Positions 47,671-57,064 of a DNA stretch of 64,000 nt are shown here, in pieces. This DNA comes from Vibrio fluvialis (GTDB lineage: Bacteria; Pseudomonadota; Gammaproteobacteria; Enterobacterales; Vibrionaceae). Each line of letters begins with the position of its first letter. Within the stretch, counting starts at the first letter, position 1. The stretch spans positions 1,612,001 through 1,676,000 of the forward strand of contig NZ_UHIP01000001.1 in the NCBI RefSeq assembly GCF_900460245.1, read 5' to 3'. The translations under genes were made by a program, and so were the position numbers. The notes under the pieces were generated by a model. That model was not told the DNA's origin. It was given only the letters and a program-made list of their open reading frames with translations, and made no database searches.

Positions 47671-48354
47671 TCAATGGCGTAGGACTTTCTTATAGCTGCG
47701 CTCCGGACGCCCTACGCTGCCATAACGCACGTCGGCTTCCAGCTCTCCAGAACCAATCAAATATTCGAGATAGCGCCGCGCCGTAGTGCGACTGGCTCCA
47801 ATGCGTTCCCCCGCTTCATCAGCGGTCAGGCTGACAGGTTGGCGAAACAGATGGCGGATTTTGTCCAGCGTGACCGAATCAATCCCTTTCGGCAGTCGCT
47901 GCTGACCGGGCTCGGATTGAGTGTGTGCGGTGAGCATTTTGTCCACCATTCCCTGATCAAGATCGGCGACCCGGCCAAGCTCAACCTGACGGGCCTGATA
48001 CTTGTTCAGCGCCGCTTCAAGACGCGGAAACATGACCGGTTTAAGCAGGTAATCCACTACGCCTCCGCGCATAGCCTGCTGCAGCGTTTCCACATCACGG
48101 GCGGCAGTGATTAAGATGATGTCGCAACACTCATTGCGGCCACGCACCCACTGCAATATATCGAGGCCCGTACCATCCGGAAGATAGACGTCCAACAACA
48201 CCAAATCCGGCTTTAGAACGTCGAGCTGCAACTCTGCTTCTGCCTGACTTGTGGCAATCCCTACCACTTCAAAGCCGCCGATCTGGTTGAGATATTTGTG
48301 ATGCAATTGAGCAATCGCGACATCATCTTCAATGATCAATACCCGGGTACTCAT
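47671..48354 (-). CDS. CitB/DcuR-family response regulator
   Basis: Regulator of a C4-dicarboxylate/citrate-type two-component system. Receiver aspartate in LVLLDVYLPDG, lysine in LLKPVMFPR, and a C-terminal HTH region SLTADEAGERIGASRTTARRYLEYL as in DcuR/DpiA. 227 residues. Its start overlaps the kinase stop (ATGA). Target genes are not in the window. Confidence 0.88.
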   Translation of the reverse strand: MSTRVLIIEDDVAIAQLHHKYLNQIGGFEVVGIATSQAEAELQLDVLKPDLVLLDVYLPDGTGLDILQWVRGRNECCDIILITAARDVETLQQAMRGGVVDYLLKPVMFPRLEAALNKYQARQVELGRVADLDQGMVDKMLTAHTQSEPGQQRLPKGIDSVTLDKIRHLFRQPVSLTADEAGERIGASRTTARRYLEYLIGSGELEADVRYGSVGRPERSYKKVLRH

Positions 48355-49973
48355 TGCATTTCTTCCTTCGGCAAATAAACCGTCATACGTGTTCCAAATT
48401 CCTTATCACTGACCATTTCTAATTGTCCCTGATATCTATCCGACAGCTGTTTGACCAAGAACAGGCCGACGCCGCGGTTCTGTTTGGCTTTGCTGGAAAT
48501 CCCTTTTTGCAACAGCACTTCCGGATCGACATCAGTGGGAAGTCCACAACCCTGGTCTTCAACTTCCAATATAATTTCATTGCCGTAATCACTGATAGAT
48601 ACGTCAATTATACGTCGCTCTTGCGGGATAGGCTGCTCGCTGCGAATGACACTCAGCGTGGCATCAAAGGCGTTATCGATCAGGTTTCCCAAAATGGTCA
48701 CGATATCTTCTGCGTTAATACGCTGAGGCAGCGCCGCAAGATGAGATCCCTCATCCACGCGCAGCTCTAAACCAATTTCACGCGCACGTTCCGTTTTACC
48801 CAGCAACATGCCGGCAATCAGCGGATCTTTCACCGTCTCGCGCAAGAACTCAATCAAGCTCTGATAATGCGCGGTTTCCTGCCCAATCAACTGCTGTACC
48901 GCTTCCAGTTCGCCCATTTGTACCAAGCCACTGATGGTATTGAGCTTGTTACGGTGTTCATGGGTTTGTGAACGCAGCATTTCTGCGTACTCTTTGGTTT
49001 GCGACAGCTGCTCAGTCAAATCATTAATTTCATCGCGTAAACGGAAACTCGATACCGCCCCCACAACTTTACCATCCACAATCAGCGGGCTGCGGTTGGC
49101 AATCAAACGCTGCTTATTCAGATAAAGTTCAATGTCGTGGTCTATCTCGCCTGACTCCAGCACCGTATACAGATCACTGTCCGGCAGCGAATCGGTGAGT
49201 AAACGGTTGAGGGCTTTATCACGATCAATACCGAGAATTTCACAGGCACTTTTGTTTATCGAGCGTAGTATTCCTTTGTCGTCGATACTGAGAATGCCCT
49301 CTTTGATGGTGCTCATCGTTACGTCAAGTTCGACATACAAGCGGCCAATCTCTTCCGGCTCAAAACCCAGTATCGCTTTCTGAAAGCGGCGAGAGACATA
49401 GCTCGACACCACTCCGTTCGCGGCTACCACCAGAAAAGTAATGCCGATCAGGTAAATGAGATACGGCTCAATGCGATCTTGCAGACGCTCCAGCAAATAA
49501 CCGACCGAGACCACACCGATGATATTGCCATTAGCGTCAAGCACCGCCGATTTACCGCGCACCGACTTACCGAGGGATCCTTGTGCAAACGAGACGTAAG
49601 CTTCACCGTTATTCAGTGCGCGTTCGTTATCGCCACCTACCATCGGTTTGCCGATACGGCGGTCAAGCGGATGAACAAGTCGAATACCTTTCTCGTCACC
49701 AATCACGATAAACGCGGCACCGATGAGCTGAGTCAGATCGCGAAAACGCTCTTGTTGAGCATCAGAAGCATCGCCTTTTTGGATCAGATCGATGACCGCT
49801 GGCGAACTGGCCAGAAACGAAGCCACGCCCAGCGCCTTTAGCCCCATTTCTTCTTCTTGTGCATGTTTTATGTAAACAAAACCCGCCGCCACCAGCACCA
49901 GCAGTTCAATCAAACCGGATAAAGTCATAATGATCAGCATTCGTTTTCGGAAGCTGATGCTGTTCCATGTCAT
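48351..49973 (-). CDS. DcuS/CitA-family sensor histidine kinase
   Basis: 540-residue membrane kinase that senses small carboxylates in the family. Two membrane helices (about 10-32 and 170-190) enclose a Cache/PASp sensor with the ligand-binding pattern RIGKPMVGGDNERALNNGEAYVSFAQGSLGKSVRG; a cytoplasmic PAS follows; then the H-box HEHRNKLNTISGL and ATPase N-box LGNLIDNAFDAT and G-box RGVGLFLVKQL. ATG at 49973 follows AAGGAG. Operon with the response regulator. Confidence 0.9.
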   Translation of the reverse strand: MTWNSISFRKRMLIIMTLSGLIELLVLVAAGFVYIKHAQEEEMGLKALGVASFLASSPAVIDLIQKGDASDAQQERFRDLTQLIGAAFIVIGDEKGIRLVHPLDRRIGKPMVGGDNERALNNGEAYVSFAQGSLGKSVRGKSAVLDANGNIIGVVSVGYLLERLQDRIEPYLIYLIGITFLVVAANGVVSSYVSRRFQKAILGFEPEEIGRLYVELDVTMSTIKEGILSIDDKGILRSINKSACEILGIDRDKALNRLLTDSLPDSDLYTVLESGEIDHDIELYLNKQRLIANRSPLIVDGKVVGAVSSFRLRDEINDLTEQLSQTKEYAEMLRSQTHEHRNKLNTISGLVQMGELEAVQQLIGQETAHYQSLIEFLRETVKDPLIAGMLLGKTERAREIGLELRVDEGSHLAALPQRINAEDIVTILGNLIDNAFDATLSVIRSEQPIPQERRIIDVSISDYGNEIILEVEDQGCGLPTDVDPEVLLQKGISSKAKQNRGVGLFLVKQLSDRYQGQLEMVSDKEFGTRMTVYLPKEEMQ

Positions 49974-50331
49974 CGATTTCTCCTTGTTGCGCACAAAGCT
50001 AACACTTATTTAACAACAGGGCGAAAAGTGCGGCTGAGAACTGTGAGCCCTGTGATAGTCCCCAACCTATTCATTTCGATAAGGAAATTTAGCGACTAAA
50101 AAAACGCCTCAGAGTGAGCAATAAATCATCAACAAACTAAAATTTTTTGCACCCATAAAACGTGGCATGGATCACACCACATTTAGGTTATTTTTAGTTC
50201 GTTTGAGTGATTAGCCGATATACTCAATGGGCAGTGAGGACTGAAGCGTTGTAAAAACAATCACAACTTATACATAACTATTCAAATCGTGATTGCGGCT
50301 TAACCACTACATTGTCAGAAGGAAACTCACC
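49974..50331. other. Intergenic region upstream of the DcuSR-type pair
   Basis: 358 bp between divergent genes. TGTGA-like half-sites occur (for example near 50050 and 50170), compatible with CRP control but not full sites. No further gene seen. Confidence 0.45.
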
Positions 50332-50565
50332 ATGGAAAGAGATGCTTTCGGGATATGCTTGTCTCACGACATGCTGTTCGAGAATCTGCACTCAACATTT
50401 ACTCATGTGCGTGCTTATGAACTCGAAACCGAAGACGACGATCAACTGCGCGTACTGCTCGCATTTCCTCAAATGTCCGGCAGAGACGTGTTGATCACGA
50501 TGCAAGGAACCAAAAAGCTTATTTGGCGTGCTGATTTCTTGTGCCCTTCTTATCCCCGCATTTAA
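50332..50565 (+). CDS. Hypothetical protein, 77 residues
   Basis: Small acidic protein of unknown function (ERDAFGICLSHDMLFENLHS; YELETEDDDQLRVLLAFP). Well supported by GAAGGAAA before the ATG and a strong stem-loop after the stop. No family recognised and no membrane segment. Confidence 0.65.
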   Translation: MERDAFGICLSHDMLFENLHSTFTHVRAYELETEDDDQLRVLLAFPQMSGRDVLITMQGTKKLIWRADFLCPSYPRI

Positions 50566-50568
50566 CAT

Positions 50569-50602
50569 CGCGCTGACTTCGCAAACCGGGTCAGCGCGTT
50601 AT
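50569..50602 (+). terminator. Terminator after the hypothetical gene
   Basis: CGCGCTGAC-ttcgcaaaccgg-GTCAGCGCG, perfect 9-bp stem followed by TTATT. Confidence 0.7.
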
Positions 50603-50716
50603 TACATCTGTTGCACTTTCTTATATACTGCTGATGGCTTTTTAAAATTCTGTCACGTCAGGCAGAAAATCTATAATATAGAGCATTAACTCTAAAACCC
50701 TATTCTGAGCTAAAGC

Positions 50717-52150
50717 ATGAAAGTGAAATCCATCAGTATTCTGATGTGTTCGCTGTTGGGGACCTCGTCAGTATTCGCTGCGCCTATCTCTTTCCAGCAA
50801 GCCTGGGAAATATTGCAGCAAAACAATAATTCATTAGCTGCTGAACGAGCCAACGTCGAACACTTTGAACACCTGCAAGACTCGACATCGAATCTGAATT
50901 TGCCTTCCGTGACGGTTGGTGCCAATTACACGCGTCTTGATCAGGATGTGACTGTATCAGCAAAGCAAATCGTCAACAGCGCCGGGGGGATTCCTGCTTC
51001 CCTCGCGGCCTATGCCCCTTTATTCGCTTCTCTGGGCTCGCTGACCTCTACCATTACTGAGCGCGACGTGTTCAGTTCTTCCATTCGCGCCGTGTGGCCC
51101 ATTTTCACAGGTGGTCGTATTACTGCGGCGCAAGATGCAGCGGAAGGAAAAAAAGAAGAAGCGCAAAGCAAGCTGGCGATGGAAACCCAAGCTCGCTATG
51201 AAGATCTCGCCAAATACTATTTCAGTGTTGTCCTCGCCAGAGAAGTGTTGCAAACCCGCATCGCCGTAGAGCAAGGTCTGACCAAACATCGCGACAATGC
51301 CATTAAACTTGAGCAGCAAGGCCAGATCGCACATGTCGAACGCCTGCAGGCGGATGCCTCGTTGGACAAAGCCACCGTCGAGCGTAAAAAAGCACAAAAG
51401 GATCTCGATATCGCGCAGAGCGCACTGACACAAATCCTCAGCCAGAATCAAACCGTTGAACCAAGTGGCGGCCTGTTTATTAATAACAGCCTGCCGCCAA
51501 TGAGCGCTTTCATTGATCAAACACTGGCTACTTATCCGGGACTGGATATGCTGGCAGCCAAAGAGAAGCAGGCCTCCAGCCTCATCAAAGCGGAAAAAGG
51601 CAAATACTATCCTGAGGTCTATCTTTACGGAACCTACAACCTCTACGAAGATGACTCGCTTGCCAGCCAAATCGCGCCAGACTGGATGGTTGGAGTGGGC
51701 GTCAACGTGCCGCTGATTGAAAACACAGGCCGCAGCTCGCAAGTGAAAGCCGCCAGCAGCACCGTGACGCAGGTGAAATATCTGCGCGCGCAAGCCAAGC
51801 AAGATCTCAGTGTGTTGGTTGAGAAAACCTACAAAGAGGCCGAGCAGGCACTGGAAGAAGTTCAGGGGCTCAATTCAAGCCTGAAATTGGCAGAGGAGAA
51901 CCTCTCTCTGCGCCAGAAAGCGTTCAGCCAAGGGCTATCGACCTCTCTGGATGTGGTGGATGCCGAACTCTATCTAGCCAGCATTCGTACCCAACAAGCG
52001 GCGGCCGGATTTAATTATCTGATTTCGCTCACCAAACTTCTGGCGATCTCCAGCGAAATGACCACCTTCCCGCAATACACCCAGAGTGCGATTCCTCTGG
52101 TCACTCAGCATTCTAATAACCAGTTCAACACGCAAAAGGATCCTTCATGA
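50717..52150 (+). CDS. TolC-family outer-membrane efflux protein
   Basis: Outer-membrane channel component of an export complex. Signal peptide cleaved near VFA-AP, then two outer-membrane-efflux repeats rich in long helices (ANVEHFEHLQDSTSNLN; AEENLSLRQKAFSQGLSTSLDVVDAEL). 477 residues. First gene of a four-gene operon; its stop overlaps the next ATG (ATGA). Confidence 0.9.
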   Translation: MKVKSISILMCSLLGTSSVFAAPISFQQAWEILQQNNNSLAAERANVEHFEHLQDSTSNLNLPSVTVGANYTRLDQDVTVSAKQIVNSAGGIPASLAAYAPLFASLGSLTSTITERDVFSSSIRAVWPIFTGGRITAAQDAAEGKKEEAQSKLAMETQARYEDLAKYYFSVVLAREVLQTRIAVEQGLTKHRDNAIKLEQQGQIAHVERLQADASLDKATVERKKAQKDLDIAQSALTQILSQNQTVEPSGGLFINNSLPPMSAFIDQTLATYPGLDMLAAKEKQASSLIKAEKGKYYPEVYLYGTYNLYEDDSLASQIAPDWMVGVGVNVPLIENTGRSSQVKAASSTVTQVKYLRAQAKQDLSVLVEKTYKEAEQALEEVQGLNSSLKLAEENLSLRQKAFSQGLSTSLDVVDAELYLASIRTQQAAAGFNYLISLTKLLAISSEMTTFPQYTQSAIPLVTQHSNNQFNTQKDPS

Positions 52151-53121
52151 AAGCGGCAAAATCCTCTCTTCTTGCAGTCACTGTCTTAGCAGCCGCGGGC
52201 TGGATTGGTTACAGCTTTTATCAGGCCTACCAACCAGAGCCTGTGCGCTTGCAAGGCCAGATTGAATCTCAGCAATACAGCATCTCGTCCAAAGTACCGG
52301 GGCGAATCGATCAGGTTTACGTGCGTAAAGGCGATGAAGTGAAAAAAGGTCAGCTGATTTTCACCCTGCACAGCCCGGAAATTGAAGCCAAACTGGAACA
52401 AGCCATCGCGGGTCAGAAAGCTGCTGGCGCGCTGGCACAAGAAGCCGAAAATGGCGCTCGCGAGCAACAGATTCGCGCCGCGAAAGACCAATGGATGAAA
52501 GCCAAAGCCGCGGCTGAACTGGCAGAGAAAACCTACCTGCGCGTGAACAACCTGTATAAAGATGGCGTGGTTGCCGAACAGAAACGTGATGAGGCCAATA
52601 CTCAGTGGCAAGCGGCGAAATACACCGAAAGCGCGGCATTCCAGATGTATGAAATGGCCAAAGAAGGCGCTCGCGCAGAAACCAAACAAGCCGCGCAGGA
52701 GAAAGCGCGTATGGCCGCAGGTGCCGTAGCGGAAGTAGAAGCTTATGCCGCAGACACAAAAATCGAAAGCTGGTTCGATGGTGAAGTGTCGCAGGTGTTA
52801 ATGCAAAGCGGCGAACTGGCTCCTCAGGGTTTTCCTGTGGTGACGGTGGTTGATCGCGAAGATTCGTGGGCAGTGCTGAACGTGCGTGAGGATCTGTTGA
52901 GTCATTTCCAGAAAGGCACCACGTTTAATGCCTATCTGCCTGCGCTGAACAAGTCGTTGGAGTTTAAAGTGACCCATGTCGCCGTGATGGGTGATTTCGC
53001 GACTTGGCGCTCAACTGATGCTGCGCAAGGTTTTGACCTGCGTACCTTTGAAGTAGAAGCTCGCCCGACTGCGCCAGAAACGAATCTGCGCATGGGCATG
53101 AGCGTGGTGGTTGAGTTGTAA
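52147..53121 (+). CDS. HlyD/EmrA-family periplasmic adaptor (membrane fusion protein)
   Basis: 324-residue adaptor with N-terminal membrane anchor (residues 6-24), lipoyl/biotinyl half motifs SSKVPGRIDQVYVRKGDEVKKGQ, and a long alpha-helical hairpin (Ala/Lys/Glu-rich, about residues 85-205). Closest in layout to E. coli YbhG/YhiI. It joins the TolC-like channel to the ABC-2 permeases that follow. Confidence 0.9.
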   Translation: MKAAKSSLLAVTVLAAAGWIGYSFYQAYQPEPVRLQGQIESQQYSISSKVPGRIDQVYVRKGDEVKKGQLIFTLHSPEIEAKLEQAIAGQKAAGALAQEAENGAREQQIRAAKDQWMKAKAAAELAEKTYLRVNNLYKDGVVAEQKRDEANTQWQAAKYTESAAFQMYEMAKEGARAETKQAAQEKARMAAGAVAEVEAYAADTKIESWFDGEVSQVLMQSGELAPQGFPVVTVVDREDSWAVLNVREDLLSHFQKGTTFNAYLPALNKSLEFKVTHVAVMGDFATWRSTDAAQGFDLRTFEVEARPTAPETNLRMGMSVVVEL

Positions 53122-53124
53122 GTG

Positions 53125-54288
53125 ATGCGCCGCGCTATCCCCTCGCAATGGCAACTGCTGCGTCATGATCACTGGTTACTGGCCTGCCTGACCTGGGTAC
53201 CCATTCTGCTGGCCGGTTCCATCTGGTGGATCTTTTCTGCGGGTGTGGTTCAGAATCTGCCGATTGGTGTGGTCGATTTGTCACACAGCCAGCTTTCACG
53301 TCAGTTAGTCAGAGAGCTGGATGCCACGTCAACGCTGTCAGTCACGCGCCAATATCAGAACGTGGCTCAAGCTAAAGATGACATGGTAACCAGCGACATT
53401 TATGCGTATGTGGTGATTCCCTATCAGTTTGATAAAGCCATTTATCGTGGCGAACAGCCGAGAGTCACTACTTTTTACAACAGTCAGTACATTCTGGTTG
53501 GTCGTTTAATTAACTCAGCGGTAGTGCAAGCGCAGGGAACACTCAACGCTCAGATTGACGTGGTGAAAACACTCGCTTCCGGTGAACAAACCACACTGAG
53601 CGCCATGGGCCGTTCCGTTCCGGTACGCACGCAAATTACGGCGCTGTTTAACAAAAACACCAACTACGCCCAGTTTCTGGTGTCTGCGATTGTGCCGGCA
53701 TTGTGGCAGATTGTGGTTGTAGTCAGTACCATTTTGATTCTGACTGCCAACTATCGCGAATACGGACTGAAAGCCTGGTTGGGTGACAAACCGCTGTTGA
53801 ATCTGATTCGTACGTTATTGCCTTACTACCCGATGTTTGTGCTGCAAGGCGCAGCGTTTCTCATCTGGTTTTACTCACTGCTGCAGTGGCCAATGCATGG
53901 GAGTTTCGCGGTACTGATTGGCGCACAAATGCTGACAGCCGTTGCCTGCATGATCATGGGCGCCGCGTTCTACTTCCTCACGCTCGATCCAGCGCGCGCA
54001 ATGAGTTTTGCTGGTGCGTTCACCGCGCCCAGCTTTGCCTTCATGGGCATCACCTTTCCGACCTCCGATATGGGTTCTCTGGCTCAGGCATGGCGCAGCC
54101 TACTGCCCATCAGTCACTATATTGAAGTCCAGGTCAGTCAGGTCAGTTACGGACTGAGCGCAGCAAAATCGCTGTCCCATTTATGGCCAATGGTGGGCTA
54201 TGTGCTGCCACTGCTGCTGACGTTAGCGTTAATTCGCAAGCATCAAAGCAAAGAGCAAACCGTAAGGAGTACTCATGACCCTGTTTGA
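53125..54288 (+). CDS. ABC-2 type export permease (YhhJ/YbhS-like), first
   Basis: Membrane protein of 387 residues: N-terminal helix (about 15-40), a periplasmic domain of about 140 residues (GVVDLSHSQLSRQLVRELDA), then five or six C-terminal helices with the ABC-2 pattern MSFAGAFTAPSFAFMGITFP. ATG 53125 follows a GTG at the adaptor stop. Normally partnered with a separate ATP-binding subunit. Confidence 0.88.
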   Translation: MRRAIPSQWQLLRHDHWLLACLTWVPILLAGSIWWIFSAGVVQNLPIGVVDLSHSQLSRQLVRELDATSTLSVTRQYQNVAQAKDDMVTSDIYAYVVIPYQFDKAIYRGEQPRVTTFYNSQYILVGRLINSAVVQAQGTLNAQIDVVKTLASGEQTTLSAMGRSVPVRTQITALFNKNTNYAQFLVSAIVPALWQIVVVVSTILILTANYREYGLKAWLGDKPLLNLIRTLLPYYPMFVLQGAAFLIWFYSLLQWPMHGSFAVLIGAQMLTAVACMIMGAAFYFLTLDPARAMSFAGAFTAPSFAFMGITFPTSDMGSLAQAWRSLLPISHYIEVQVSQVSYGLSAAKSLSHLWPMVGYVLPLLLTLALIRKHQSKEQTVRSTHDPV

Positions 54289-55423
54289 ACTGTTTAAAGC
54301 CGAGCTCAAAGCCCTGCTGACCAATCCGGTGGTCATGCTCACCATGATTGGCGGCGTGGTGTTCTATTCGTTCCTGTATCCGCTTCCCTACAGCCATCAA
54401 ACGCCGCGCGAGCAAAAAATCACGGTGGTCAATCTCGACAAAAGCCAGGCCAGCTATCAGTTAGAGCGAATGGTGGATGCCACACCTCAGGTGCAGGTGG
54501 TTCAACGGGACCATTCGATTGAAGACGCGAAACACGCTTTTCTCGATGGCAAAGTCAGCGGAATTCTGGTGATCCCGGAACATTTTTATAAAGACTTGCT
54601 GCTGGGTAAAAGCCCGACACTGGCGTATGCCGGTGATGCGTCCTATTTTCTGGTCTACGGCACGATTGTTGAGGGCCTGGCGCAGGCGGGCGGCACACTG
54701 TCGGCCAAAGCCAAAGTTTCGCGTCTGGTGATCGACGGTGAGCCGATGGCACTGGCTGCCCATCACTATTCAGCCATGCAGTCCAATCTCAAACCGACTT
54801 TCAACCCACGTATGGGCTACGTCGATTATGTCGTTCCGGCCGTCTTCGTACTGATTTTGCAACAAACGCTGGCGATGTCTTCAGGTTTGATGGTGGGAAC
54901 GCAGAAGCAAGGCCGGGGTTATTGGAGCCGCGTGTCACCGCTGCGTTTGATTCTGGTGCGTAGCGCGATCATCGTTGCGATCTATTATCTGCTCAGCATG
55001 TACTATTTCGGAGCGAGTTTTACCAGCCACGGAGTGAACACCCTCGCCAGTGGCGGACAGCTCCTCACCCTCTTGCTGCCCTTCTTGCTCAGTGCGTGTT
55101 TTATCGGCATCTGGCTTGGCGCATTAACGCCACGCCGGGAACTGGTGACACTGGTAGTACTGATCAGCTCAATGCCATTGGTATTTTCAGCTGGCTTTAT
55201 CTGGCCTGTTGAGGCAATTCCAGCCCCGCTGGTTTGGATATCAAAACTGTTTCCGAGTACGCCGGGGATTCAGGGCTTTTTGGCGTTAAACCAGATGGGC
55301 GCAGAATGGCGTCAGATAGCGCCTCAATGGACACTGTTGTGGCTGCAAACGTTCGTCTGGGGCACGCTGGCTTGGTGGCAGTTTACGCGCACTGGTCAAG
55401 GTGAGTTGGCACATCGCGATTAA
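54275..55423 (+). CDS. ABC-2 type export permease (YhhJ/YbhR-like), second
   Basis: Paralogue of the preceding permease with the same topology (periplasmic VVNLDKSQASYQLERMVDA, then C-terminal helices and LVTLVVLISSMPLVFSAGFIWP). 382 residues. Overlaps the first permease by 14 bases with its own AAGGAGT ribosome binding site. Last gene of the operon; no ATPase gene follows. Confidence 0.88.
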   Translation: MTLFELFKAELKALLTNPVVMLTMIGGVVFYSFLYPLPYSHQTPREQKITVVNLDKSQASYQLERMVDATPQVQVVQRDHSIEDAKHAFLDGKVSGILVIPEHFYKDLLLGKSPTLAYAGDASYFLVYGTIVEGLAQAGGTLSAKAKVSRLVIDGEPMALAAHHYSAMQSNLKPTFNPRMGYVDYVVPAVFVLILQQTLAMSSGLMVGTQKQGRGYWSRVSPLRLILVRSAIIVAIYYLLSMYYFGASFTSHGVNTLASGGQLLTLLLPFLLSACFIGIWLGALTPRRELVTLVVLISSMPLVFSAGFIWPVEAIPAPLVWISKLFPSTPGIQGFLALNQMGAEWRQIAPQWTLLWLQTFVWGTLAWWQFTRTGQGELAHRD

Positions 55424-55428
55424 TCGCT

Positions 55429-55803
55429 TCAGTCCTGCCACTTTTGGCGCATACGCTCGATAGTGGCGGAGTCGACACCGTGAACATTCGGGAAATCCCC
55501 CCGACAGACTTTGGTAACTAATCTGGCGCGATATTTTCGCGCCAGATTTTTATACGCAGTCATTTCCCAATGACGCACAAACGTGTTCGCCACCACCACG
55601 CTATTCCCCTGCGCCAATGCGCGTTCACATTCCCGCTGACACCACTCGTGCGCCTTGGAAATTAATTCCGGGCGGTAATGATATTCGCCCTGTGCGTTCT
55701 CAAAAAACATGTCCGCTTCCAGATGCACTCCGGGCAAGGTTTTCGCAAGGGTGGATTTGCCGGAGCCTGGCAGGCCGCGAATCAGGGTCAGAGTGAGTGG
55801 CAT
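55429..55803 (-). CDS. Small P-loop kinase-like ATPase (AAA_33)
   Basis: 124-residue protein with Walker A GLPGSGKST at residues 10-18 and HLEADMFFENAQGEY as the following acceptor region, resembling polynucleotide-kinase/N4BP2-type small kinases. Convergent with the export operon and not related to ABC ATPases (no signature motif). Substrate unknown. Confidence 0.78.
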   Translation of the reverse strand: MPLTLTLIRGLPGSGKSTLAKTLPGVHLEADMFFENAQGEYHYRPELISKAHEWCQRECERALAQGNSVVVANTFVRHWEMTAYKNLARKYRARLVTKVCRGDFPNVHGVDSATIERMRQKWQD

Positions 55804-55895
55804 AGTGGGTTTGGAGTAGGAAAATCGTGGCTTTCATACTAACTTAAATTCGAGCCGGCTGCATTTTGCTATCGACAACTTTAGGGAGTTGGGTT

Positions 55896-55927
55896 ATAAG
55901 TCTAGATGTATAGACGTCCAAACGTAA
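55896..55927 (+). promoter_or_regulatory. Tandem MetJ boxes upstream of metA
   Basis: Four adjacent 8-mers in phase: ATAAGTCT, AGATGTAT, AGACGTCC and AAACGTAA match the met box AGACGTCT at 6, 6, 7 and 5 of 8 positions. They end 17 bp before the GTG start, so MetJ with SAM would block metA transcription. Their position also argues against a start codon further upstream. Confidence 0.8.
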
Positions 55928-55944
55928 CGCTTAGGGAGAAAGCT

Positions 55945-56886
55945 GTGCCAATTAAGATCCCCGATCAATTGCCTGCAACTGATGTTCTACGCAATGAAAA
56001 TATCTTCGTGATGCCAGAATCGCGTGCCTCTACGCAAGAAATTCGTCCGCTTAAAGTTTTGATTTTGAACCTGATGCCGAAAAAGATTGAGACAGAGACA
56101 CAGTTCCTGCGCCTGTTGTCCAACTCGCCACTTCAGGTGGACATTGAATTGTTGCGCATTGATGATCGCCCAAGCAAAAACACTCCAGAAGAGCACCTGA
56201 ATGAGTTCTACCGTCAGTTTGAAATCGTTAGCCACCGTAACTTCGATGGCCTGATCATTACTGGCGCGCCTTTAGGTTTGGTGCAATTTGAGGATGTGGT
56301 GTATTGGGACCACCTACAACGGATCATGAAATGGGCCAAACAGCATGTCACCTCCACACTGTATGTGTGCTGGGCGGCGCAAGCTGGCCTGAAACTGTTG
56401 TACAACCTACCGAAACGCACCCGTGACGAGAAGCTCTCCGGCGTGTATCACCATGAAACCCTGCAGCCTTATCATCCGCTGACCCGAGGTTTTGATGATA
56501 CGTTCCTTGCGCCTCATTCACGCTACGCGGATTTTGAGCCGGGTTTTTTAGAAACTCACACCGATCTGGATATTCTGGCCACCTCGGATGTGGCGGGGGT
56601 ATATCTGGCCTCGACCAAAGACAAACGCAATGTGTTCGTCACTGGTCATCCAGAATACGATTCCCTGACTCTGCACCATGAGTATATTCGCGACTTGGGT
56701 GAAGGTCTGGAACCGGCAATTCCGGTCAACTACTACCTGAATGACGATCCGGACAACAAACCGCGCGCCAGCTGGCGTAGCCATGGTCATCTGCTGTTTG
56801 CGAACTGGCTCAACTACTGCGTGTACCAACAAACGCCGTACGATCTGGAGCACTTCAGCGAAGACAAATTCACCAAAGACGATTAA
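55945..56886 (+). CDS. metA: Homoserine O-succinyltransferase MetA
   Basis: First committed step of methionine synthesis: succinyl transfer from succinyl-CoA to homoserine. The GTG at 55945 after AGGGAGAAAG gives [10 protein letters not shown] as in E. coli and 313 residues; an ATG at 55906 lies in the operator. Catalytic residues are at the E. coli positions: Cys142 (YVCWAAQA), Lys163 (DEKLSGVY), His235 and Glu237 (TGHPEYD). Single gene with MetJ operator and terminator. Confidence 0.96.
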   Translation: MPIKIPDQLPATDVLRNENIFVMPESRASTQEIRPLKVLILNLMPKKIETETQFLRLLSNSPLQVDIELLRIDDRPSKNTPEEHLNEFYRQFEIVSHRNFDGLIITGAPLGLVQFEDVVYWDHLQRIMKWAKQHVTSTLYVCWAAQAGLKLLYNLPKRTRDEKLSGVYHHETLQPYHPLTRGFDDTFLAPHSRYADFEPGFLETHTDLDILATSDVAGVYLASTKDKRNVFVTGHPEYDSLTLHHEYIRDLGEGLEPAIPVNYYLNDDPDNKPRASWRSHGHLLFANWLNYCVYQQTPYDLEHFSEDKFTKDD

Positions 56887-56897
56887 GTCTATCTCTC

Positions 56898-56922
56898 AGG
56901 CCGCTTTAGCGGCCTTTTCTTT
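56898..56922 (+). terminator. Terminator of metA
   Basis: GGCCGC-ttta-GCGGCC followed by TTTTCTTT. Confidence 0.9.
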
Positions 56923-57064
56923 ATCCGCACGTTACGTTTTTACTCGCCTCGCATCCTTTGCGATTGACTCTCGTATGTTTGCCAACTGACTCGCAATGTT
57001 ATTGCCGTTACCTAGGTTAACTTGCTGATGTGCTTATGATTGTGCATTGAAAAGGAGTGAGCGA

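Noticed and set aside
55429..55803. Missing ATPase of the export operon
   Set aside because: It has a Walker A motif but no ABC signature, is far too short, and is on the opposite strand.
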